This document shows positions 5,917 through 11,507 of a DNA stretch of 11,507 nucleotides, piece after piece. The notes under the pieces were generated by a model. The model was not told where the DNA came from. It did no database searches and saw only the letters and a list, made by a program, of their open reading frames with translations. The stretch is from Thermoprotei archaeon (lineage in GTDB: Archaea; Thermoproteota; Thermoprotei; Thermofilales; B15-G2), in assembly GCA_003649445.1 (NCBI GenBank), contig QMRV01000058.1:1-11507 (forward strand), given 5' to 3'. The translations under genes were made by a program, and so were the position numbers. Position 1 is the first letter of the stretch. Each line of letters opens with the position of its first letter.

Positions 5917-8117
5917 CTATGCATCAGTTGTCTAGTGTATTGAAGGAGATCTGTCTTAAAGATCTCGGTATTGAGGATCCTGAGTTGAAAGAAAGTCATA
6001 AGGGGAAGAGTTTACTGAAGCATGTTGAGGAGTGCGTGTTTTTTGTTGAAAAGATTTTGAGGCATGTTGAGCTTGACCCTGTGTTAAAGAGGTTGGTCTT
6101 AGCGCTGGCGGTTGTACATGATGTGGGTAAAGCATCGCCTGAGTGGAAGTTAAGTGAAAAGAGGATAAAGCATTCGGAGGTGGGTGCGCTGCTCTTATCG
6201 AAGATTTGCAATAAGCTTGCTAGTTATTTTCAGCTAGAGCCGAAATATGTTTACGCTTTAATTTATCTCGTTTGGCGACATCACTCGGCGCTAAAGTATC
6301 CTCAGGCTGGTTTGCTTAAGAAAAGCTACTACTTTAAAAGAATGTGGAGCGATGTAAAGGTTTCTTTATGGTCTGTTCTTCACGGATTTAAGCGTGAATT
6401 CAGGTCTCCTAATGAGTGTTTAAGGCTAGCTGATGTAATGGGCATTTTTAAGCTTGCTGACATAGTTTCTGCAGCGAATATTGATCCTTCTTTTATTATA
6501 GATCAGTATGTGTGGAGTTATGATCCTTATAAACGATCAATCGGGCTTTTGAAGACTCATGCGCTTAAGAAAACAGGAAAATTTGATGAGGAAAAATTTA
6601 GTCTTCAGTCAAGTATAGCTGGATCGCCGGTAGAGCACTTGATTGTAGCTGCGCCTACGGGCTGGGGTAAGTCGGCTTTAGCTGTTCTAAGGATAGGTAA
6701 GTTAAAGCCTATGAAGGTTTTTTATACATTGCCGACAATAACGGCAATTAAAGAATTTTACGAAAAGTTGAGGGAAATATTTGGAGAGGGCTATGTCGGT
6801 GAGTATTTTTATTTCGCTGATGTGGAGTTACTTAGGGCTTCGGAGGAGGAATATGAACATTTGTTGAATTTATATCGATATTTTATTCCTAAGGTTACGA
6901 TTACGACAATAGATCAAGTACTATTTACTGCACTACAAGTAGGTAAGTATCATTTGAGAAGGTTTAATTTTAATAATGCTCTTTTTATACTTGATGAGTT
7001 CCATTTATTGACTCCACAGATGATGGCGGCTTTAGGCTGGAGTCTTAAGCACATTCAGCCTTACTATAAGTTTAAGCTACTATTTATGTCAGCTACTCCT
7101 GCAGGACCCTATGTTGAGTACTTAAAGAAAATATGTGGCGATAGGATCAAGGAATTTATTTTAGAAGATGAGTACAGGAAGTTAAAGAGACATAAGATTG
7201 AGACTGTTCTCGATAAGAGTGTCGAAGACTTTCTTGAAGAACATCTTGATTTATTGAATACTAAGCTTAGTGAGGGGAGGCGCTTACTTGTTATAGTTAA
7301 TACTGTTGATAGAGCTATTAATGTTTATGATTTATTAAAAGAAAGCTTTAAGAATCATGAAGTAAATATAATACATAGTCGGTTTGCCTATAAGGATCGT
7401 TTGGCTAAAGAAGATGCTATTAGAGGGGCAGAGATTTTAGTCTCTACACAGGTTGCCGAAGTTTCTTTAGATATATCTTTTGACATGCTTGTAACAGATC
7501 TGGCTCCGCTTCCATCATTAATACAGCGTTTTGGGCGTGTCAATAGGTATGGTAAGAGATTTGATGAAATTAATGTCTGGATTTGTATGAAGCTCAAATC
7601 GCATAAGCCTTATACTCGAGTTGAAGTTGATGTAACAGGTGAGTTACTTAAAGGTAAGTTAGTAGAGGCGCTTGAGAAGCGGGGTGAGAGAGCTTATATT
7701 GATCAAGTAAAAGACTATTGGGAGTATTTATCTGTGGTGGAGTTAATAGAAGACTATTATAAAAAGTTAGAGAATATTCTTGAGGCTACATACTGCTTTT
7801 ATCATGTTTCCCGCGAAGATTATGAAAATGTTCTCTCTGAAAAATTGTTAGGAAGGGAGCCTAATATTCTAGTTGTTCCAGAATTATATCGTGAGAAAAT
7901 AAAACAGTTACTTACTAAGCTTAAAGGGGAGAGAAATTATTCTATGCGGCGGCGTTTACTAGCTCAGATAAAACGGCACTTAGCACCAGTTCCTTTATTT
8001 TTAGCTAGACCTCCTTACGCTGAGTGGGATGAAGAATTAGGGAGCTATGTTGTAAAGAAAGAAAGGTGTCCTTATACTATAGAGAAAGGCTTTATTATTT
8101 CAAGAGAGATTGCTTAG
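5913..8117 (+). CDS. cas3: Cas3, fused HD nuclease and DExH helicase
   Basis: A 734-residue single-chain Cas3. The HD nuclease is N-terminal: H37, VVHDVGK (H69-D70), KHSE (H87), WRHHSA (H123-H124) and LADIVSA (D183) give a complete metal-binding set. The helicase follows: APTGWGKS (247-254, Walker A), DEFH (361-364), SAT (393-395), STQVAEVSLDISFD (511-524) and QRFGRVNR (538-545). Cas3 is recruited by Cascade to unwind and cut the non-target DNA strand. All catalytic residues are present, so it should be active. GTG 5913 overlaps the cas8a stop by four bases; an ATG at 5919 is the alternative. Type I-A loci usually encode the HD and helicase parts as separate genes, so the fusion is notable. 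It is the last gene of the operon. Confidence 0.97.
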   Translation: MTMHQLSSVLKEICLKDLGIEDPELKESHKGKSLLKHVEECVFFVEKILRHVELDPVLKRLVLALAVVHDVGKASPEWKLSEKRIKHSEVGALLLSKICNKLASYFQLEPKYVYALIYLVWRHHSALKYPQAGLLKKSYYFKRMWSDVKVSLWSVLHGFKREFRSPNECLRLADVMGIFKLADIVSAANIDPSFIIDQYVWSYDPYKRSIGLLKTHALKKTGKFDEEKFSLQSSIAGSPVEHLIVAAPTGWGKSALAVLRIGKLKPMKVFYTLPTITAIKEFYEKLREIFGEGYVGEYFYFADVELLRASEEEYEHLLNLYRYFIPKVTITTIDQVLFTALQVGKYHLRRFNFNNALFILDEFHLLTPQMMAALGWSLKHIQPYYKFKLLFMSATPAGPYVEYLKKICGDRIKEFILEDEYRKLKRHKIETVLDKSVEDFLEEHLDLLNTKLSEGRRLLVIVNTVDRAINVYDLLKESFKNHEVNIIHSRFAYKDRLAKEDAIRGAEILVSTQVAEVSLDISFDMLVTDLAPLPSLIQRFGRVNRYGKRFDEINVWICMKLKSHKPYTRVEVDVTGELLKGKLVEALEKRGERAYIDQVKDYWEYLSVVELIEDYYKKLENILEATYCFYHVSREDYENVLSEKLLGREPNILVVPELYREKIKQLLTKLKGERNYSMRRRLLAQIKRHLAPVPLFLARPPYAEWDEELGSYVVKKERCPYTIEKGFIISREIA

Positions 8118-8254
8118 TAGTAGTTATTTAGTTAAATTACTTAAAAGACTTATGGTATGAAAAGACGTTATCTTCGTGTTCAGAAAGGAGTGCTAGTAGG
8201 GTATTGTTAGATTAGAGTCAATGATTATGTTCAAGTTTATTTATTTTGTGCGTT

Positions 8255-8460
8255 ATGTTTGTGGAGATACTTGTTGTGAGTTGAAGAGGATATTTACTTG
8301 TTTTTAAAGGCTTTGCATGGTCTAAGGGGGGCGAGGCTTTGTTAAGATAGTGACCGGAGATCATAAAGCGAGAGATAATTTGTTGGGCTTAGTGAATAGT
8401 CTGAAAGAGAGGTGCGGGAAGGACTTTGGAATAGAGGTCTGTTATGTGAATATTTGGTGA
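8255..8460 (+). pseudogene. decayed unrecognised gene after cas3
   Basis: From ATG 8255 the frame reads MFVEILVVS, stops at TGA 8282-8284, and continues in the same frame as RGYLLVFKGFAWSKGGEALL to a TAG at 8348-8350. A second frame takes over near 8335 and reads KIVTGDHKARDNLLGLVNSL, ending CYVNIW and TGA at 8458-8460. Joined, these give about 65 residues of plausible globular protein with one nonsense mutation and one frameshift. A TATA-like GTTTATTTAT lies about 20 nt upstream. No family recognised. Positions 8118-8254, before it, hold no gene I can support. Confidence 0.4.
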
Positions 8461-8528
8461 TGCTGTTTAGAGTCCAGAGTACTGTTTGGATAATTGTTAA
8501 TTAGTTGTTTGTGAAATCTGGGAATTCT

Positions 8529-8861
8529 ATGGGTTGTTTTTTGGTTATAGATTGTTGTGAGAGGATTTCGCGGATAGTGGTGATAGCTACTCTCTTATCA
8601 GTGGTGTTCTTGGTGTAGGGGCTGTGCTGTTGCTTCTTTTCTTCAGCTTATAGCATATACTGTAGCTTCGGCTTTTACGCGGTTATGGCGGCTTTTCAGG
8701 TAAACTCAGAATGCTGCTTGCTCTCTTGAGTCTCTTCTTTATGGCTATTTTCGCCTTAGTTTTTTGCAGCATATAAGGCTAAAGGAGGGGTGGGTTCCTT
8801 GCTTTCGCTAGCAGGTCTTATAGTATTTTCAGCTATACTTGCTTCCGAAATACTGTGGTAG
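8529..8861 (+). pseudogene. decayed multi-pass membrane protein
   Basis: Four segments in shifting frames together make one hydrophobic protein: MGCFLVIDCCERISRIVVIA from ATG 8529; SGVLGVGAVLLLLFFSL from 8600; IAYTVASAFTR from 8650; GYGGFSGKLRMLLALLSLFF then MAIFALVF around 8690-8765; and AAYKAKGGVGSLLSLAGLIV with FSAILASEILW from 8766 to TAG 8859-8861. The segments use all three frames, so at least three indels separate them. The predicted ancestor had about 110 residues and three or four membrane segments. No family recognised. Flanking cas3 and the nuclease gene are intact, so this is real decay rather than poor sequence. Confidence 0.55.
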
Positions 8862-8912
8862 ATCGATATGCTTGTTTGATTACTGTAAAGCTAAGTCAAT
8901 GGTGAAGATTTA

Positions 8913-10451
8913 TTATATCATTTTCCTCATTAGCGATATTTTCGCTAATTGAGCAAGGCGATACCTATTCTTTTGTATGTACTTGACTATTCGCAGATCT
9001 CTCAGCGTTTTTGCCGCTGCAATAACATATAATGGAAGTAATGGAAGCGGTGTTCTAGCTGCTAGTGATATTGCTGCTAATATTGCTAAAGCTAGAAATT
9101 CAAGTATAGCTGTTTTAATTTTTCTTAAGTATAGAGACTCGAGACCGGGTAGGAGTAAAGCTAGAATTAATGCTCGTGTAAGTGTTTTTGGAGTTCTTTT
9201 TTCTGATGGTATATGTCCTAAAAGTTTATTTGATTCTAGGAGTTTTTGGAAGCAAATGTCACAGTAAGACGTTGACCATACGAGTCCAGGGACTTTAAAG
9301 ATATCTGAACTGCATATAGTTGCTCCACAGGAACTACATGTGACCAGCTGGTCTTTGCTCAGTAATTTTCCACAAGTATTGCAGAGGAAAAGATTATCTA
9401 GACTACGGGTAGGTGTAGTCGCAGATATTATAGTTATTTCTCCGTTGCTGAAAGAGTATGCCCAGAATTTGTATCTATGGTTGGCTGCGGGAATTTCGAG
9501 TCGTGCTTCGATTATAGGTACTGCGAGTTTTAGTGCAGAGTGTATTTCTACGTCTTTTTCTGTGACTTTGCAGTACTTAGTGTATATTCGGTTATTTCGT
9601 CCGATGTAGCGAATGTATCTGGATAGTTGTCTTGCTATAGTTTTCTTGATATAGTCTGCTGCATTTTTCTCATCTACTGCTAGGTTTGCATAGAGTTTCA
9701 TAGCTACTGGCAGATAATCAGCTATATCTGTGTTTTCTATTGGTTTAATAGCTGCGTGAGAGATGTAGTGTGTAGCATCGTAGATTCTAGGGTAATCCGA
9801 CGTGTAATCCACAAGCAATTTGCTGTTCTCGTTTATCTTATATATTGGTCTGCCTGTTGAAGTAGTGAATATTTTATGAACTGAGTACTCGACTAGAAAA
9901 TAAGGATATGTTTTGATTTCTGGTATTACTCTGATCACTTGTTCCGGTCTAATGGGCCTACTTTCAATATGCTGTATGACGTACTGCCAGAGCCTGTGAG
10001 TGAGAGTCTCTTTACCTATATCAAATGAAAATATTTTTTCTCCTTTTCGAACTAAGAGAATTCCTGCAGCTAGCGCTTCTTTGCATAGTCTTTTGAAGTC
10101 CCAACATTCGATAAATATACCGAAGCGCCTGTAAACTATGTGACAGTAGTCTAGTGCTTCTTTTGAGAAAGTTCCTGTAGTAACTATTATGCCTCTCGAA
10201 GCTCCTTCTATCACCATGGCTGAGTGAAGGCGTTGGACAACGGGTCTACCGACCACGGCAGTTTTATAGTGCTTACACTCAACAAGTATTTTTTCTCTAT
10301 AGCTGTGTACTACTATGTCGAACCCGCGGTCTCTAACATAGGGGGTTAAGTAGATATTAGCGTTCGGGTACTTTGCAGAGAGTATCTTCTTGACAAGTTT
10401 TTCGAATTCTCTGGGCTCAAGGAGATCGATCGTTACTATCTTCAAGAACAA
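8913..10451 (-). CDS. membrane-anchored Mrr-type nuclease with zinc finger
   Basis: A 512-residue, three-part protein. Residues 8-115 form an Mrr-like restriction endonuclease domain: E16, D45 in RGFDIVV, VECKHY (E58, K60) and GRPVVQ (Q73) match the PD-(D/E)xK site of that family. Residues 357-400 hold CNTC, CSSCGATICSSD and YCDIC, a treble-clef pattern resembling FYVE fingers. Residues 427-480 contain two hydrophobic segments with PGLESLYLRK between, resembling the TM2 hairpin. The middle part (120-350) is unrecognised. The nuclease should face the cytoplasm. Mrr nucleases often cut modified or foreign DNA, and its place beside a CRISPR locus suggests defence. No methylase is nearby. The start is TTG 10451; another TTG lies two codons on, and no ATG fits. 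Confidence 0.85.
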   Translation of the reverse strand: MFLKIVTIDLLEPREFEKLVKKILSAKYPNANIYLTPYVRDRGFDIVVHSYREKILVECKHYKTAVVGRPVVQRLHSAMVIEGASRGIIVTTGTFSKEALDYCHIVYRRFGIFIECWDFKRLCKEALAAGILLVRKGEKIFSFDIGKETLTHRLWQYVIQHIESRPIRPEQVIRVIPEIKTYPYFLVEYSVHKIFTTSTGRPIYKINENSKLLVDYTSDYPRIYDATHYISHAAIKPIENTDIADYLPVAMKLYANLAVDEKNAADYIKKTIARQLSRYIRYIGRNNRIYTKYCKVTEKDVEIHSALKLAVPIIEARLEIPAANHRYKFWAYSFSNGEITIISATTPTRSLDNLFLCNTCGKLLSKDQLVTCSSCGATICSSDIFKVPGLVWSTSYCDICFQKLLESNKLLGHIPSEKRTPKTLTRALILALLLPGLESLYLRKIKTAILEFLALAILAAISLAARTPLPLLPLYVIAAAKTLRDLRIVKYIQKNRYRLAQLAKISLMRKMI

Positions 10452-10480
10452 TCCCCTTGATAAAAGAGGTTAAAGAATAG

Positions 10481-10491
10481 ATAAATTTTTA
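10481..10491 (-). promoter_or_regulatory. TATA box of the nuclease gene
   Basis: On the minus strand the segment reads TAAAAATTTAT, about 30-40 nt before the TTG start. Transcription would begin near 10458, giving a leader of only about 8 nt with AAGGGGA just before the TTG. This supports the unusual TTG start at 10451. Confidence 0.4.
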
Positions 10492-10653
10492 CATAATTTG
10501 TTTTATAACCACTATTATAAAGAAATTGTTTAGGGCTAGCGCCTACTTGGAGAATTTATTTAACGTTGCTTATTTGTATGCGGTGTTTGCTGAATCTGTT
10601 TTTATGAATAATTGAAGTCTAAGTAGGATTACTATATTAGCTTAAGTTTTAAT

Positions 10654-11034
10654 TTATTTTCTTCTAGATATAGGTGGTATTTTTCCCGTTTTTCTGTCCA
10701 TTAATATTATGCCTTTTTGTGGATTTGGGATTTCGATATCGGTTGCTGTCTGTATTTTGTTTCGGCTTGCTTATTGTTATTTTGTTTTGAGCTGTGAGTA
10801 TTGTAAGGTGTGGTGTTATTAGGTTGTTTTTGTGTTTGATATTATTGCTACATCTTTTTCCGACACTTTCAGTCTTCCTGTTGTACAGTGTATTATGGAT
10901 ATGTTTGATGTGTCGTAGTTTCCTATGTCTAGGTCTGGTGGGTCGCTGTGTACTCCTCCGATGAATATGTTTAAGGCTATGCTTTTTGAGCTGTAGTAGA
11001 TGGGCCTTACTGAGTCGTTTAGGTTTCTTTGGTT
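10654..11034 (-). pseudogene. decayed unrecognised gene with several in-frame stops
   Basis: One frame on the minus strand reads NQRNLNDSVRPIYYSSKSIA, then LNIFIGGVHSDPPDLDIGNY, DTSNISIIHCTTGRLKVSEK and DVAIISNTKTT. It meets TAA TAA, continues HHTLQYSQLKTK, meets two more TAA, then reads ASRNKIQTATDIEIPNPQKG and IILMDRKTGKIPPISRRK before its final TAA at 10654. The protein looks real (beta-rich, Ser/Thr/Asn-rich) and could be an extracellular or viral structural type, but I do not recognise it. No start codon is present, so the 5' part is lost. All internal stops are TAA and sit in what would be a Gln-rich linker if they were CAA. Confidence 0.5.
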
Positions 11035-11052
11035 TTACTGAAGTGTGGGATA

Positions 11053-11414
11053 ATGGATTTGAGGAGAGTTGCTGTATTTGCTGTTTTAGTAGTGTTGTGG
11101 CTGGTGTTTGTGCTTACTTTATTGTAAAGAGGCGTATTGGCGGTAGTAGGGAGGAGAGTGTTTTCCGTGCGGCTATTTTATATGATAATTTTCATGGCCC
11201 GCCTGAGGGATTTAGTGGTGCTTTGGAGGTTTTTAAGGAGCTCTCAGATGACACGTTGCTAGCAGTATTTTCTTAAGAACTTTCACAGGATAGCAGGAGA
11301 AGGTTCCTTAAAGTAATGTGCGACACATGTATGTGGCTAAACGTAGTACTAGTATATTTAGTACGCGGAGGATACATGGGACAGCATGTTCAGAGTTTAG
11401 TGTTTTGTGAATAG
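11053..11414 (+). pseudogene. decayed gene with N-terminal membrane anchor
   Basis: From ATG 11053 the frame reads MDLRRVAVFAVLVVLWLVFV, a signal-anchor-like helix, and stops at TAA 11125-11127. A second frame continues from about 11112 as YFIVKRRIGGSREESVFRAA, ILYDNFHGPPEGFSGALEVF and KELSDDTLLAVFS to TAA 11274-11276. Beyond it the same frame reads ELSQDSRRRFLKVMCDTCMW up to TAG 11412-11414. One frameshift and one nonsense mutation would connect about 120 residues. The second frame is open from 10986, but its first 40 residues are Cys-rich nonsense overlapping the anchor helix in another frame. No family recognised. Confidence 0.4.
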
Positions 11415-11445
11415 TTTTTTCTGCTGTATTTGAGTTAAAGTATCT

Positions 11446-11507
11446 GTGGAGCGCAAGTATATTGTTTTAGTGAGTTTAGGGATCCTTGTAGTTTATTTCT
11501 TGGCGCC
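11446..11507 (+). CDS. possible N-terminus of a membrane-anchored protein, cut by the right edge
   Basis: GTG 11446 opens a frame reading MERKYIVLVSLGILVVYFLA to the window edge: two charged residues followed by a hydrophobic helix, as in a signal peptide or N-terminal anchor. It resembles the start of the decayed gene at 11053 in style. There is no clear ribosome-binding site, and only 20 codons are visible. Confidence 0.3.
   Translation, partial: MERKYIVLVSLGILVVYFLA

Noticed and set aside
5784..6211. Two minus-strand open frames of 71 codons over the cas8a/cas3 junction
   Set aside because: They lie wholly antisense to well supported cas genes and show no protein-like pattern.
6987..6995. 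Nine-base match between the mini-array spacer start (ATACTTGAT) and cas3
   Set aside because: A 9-mer is expected by chance at this AT content in a window of this size, and the match does not extend.
7388..7597. Minus-strand open frame inside cas3
   Set aside because: It is antisense to helicase motifs V and VI; the open frame follows from the codons of cas3.
8157..8210. Short frame MKRRYLRVQKGVLVGYC after cas3
   Set aside because: Only 17 codons; no ribosome-binding site or family resemblance.
8977..9609. Two plus-strand open frames (8977-9267 and 9340-9609) over the nuclease gene
   Set aside because: They are antisense to the zinc-finger, membrane and middle parts of the nuclease, with Ser/Arg-rich composition typical of shadows.
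1..11507. tRNA, rRNA, insertion sequence or attachment-site candidates
   Set aside because: I found no cloverleaf-like TTCGA arm with matching acceptor stems, no transposase, and no terminal inverted repeats or target duplications.

Overview
The window looks like a piece of a hyperthermophilic crenarchaeal (Thermoproteota) chromosome. The evidence is a CRISPR repeat ending in GAAAG, a type I-A-like Cascade operon with a separate small subunit, archaeal TATA boxes placed for leaderless or nearly leaderless mRNAs, and heavy use of AGG/AGA arginine codons. The genus cannot be named from the sequence alone.

Layout, left to right. Positions 1-171 hold the 3' end of an unrecognised gene. Positions 172-369 are an A/C-rich CRISPR leader with a TATA box. 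Positions 370-874 are an array of eight identical 26-nt repeats and seven spacers of 39-49 nt, read on the + strand. A gene-free stretch follows (875-1364) with a hairpin, a 10-nt palindrome that occurs twice, and one degenerate repeat. Next is an intact isoprenylcysteine carboxyl methyltransferase-like membrane protein (1365-1856). Positions 1857-2608 hold only small or broken frames, then a degenerate one-spacer mini-array (2468-2560) directly upstream of the cas promoter. The cas operon is csa5 - cas7 - cas5 - cas8a - cas3 (2651-8117), five tightly packed or overlapping genes. Two decayed genes follow (8255-8460 and 8529-8861), then a convergent gene (8913-10451, minus strand) for an Mrr-type nuclease fused to a zinc finger and a membrane anchor. 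The right end (10654-11507) is again mostly pseudogene fragments.

How it fits together. The operon supplies the interference machinery: Csa5, Cas7, Cas5 and Cas8a would form Cascade around a crRNA, and Cas3 carries both an HD nuclease and a helicase. cas1, cas2, cas4 and cas6 are absent, so adaptation and crRNA processing must come from elsewhere in the genome. The three-part nuclease gene beyond cas3 is plausibly a second defence function, which makes the region look like a defence island in which intact defence genes sit among decaying cargo.

The most interesting items are the mini-array at the cas promoter (a candidate CRISPR-like autoregulatory RNA), the Mrr / FYVE-like zinc finger / TM2-like fusion, and a sharp base-composition switch at the array: C far exceeds G on the + strand to its left, and G exceeds C to its right even across genes on the minus strand.
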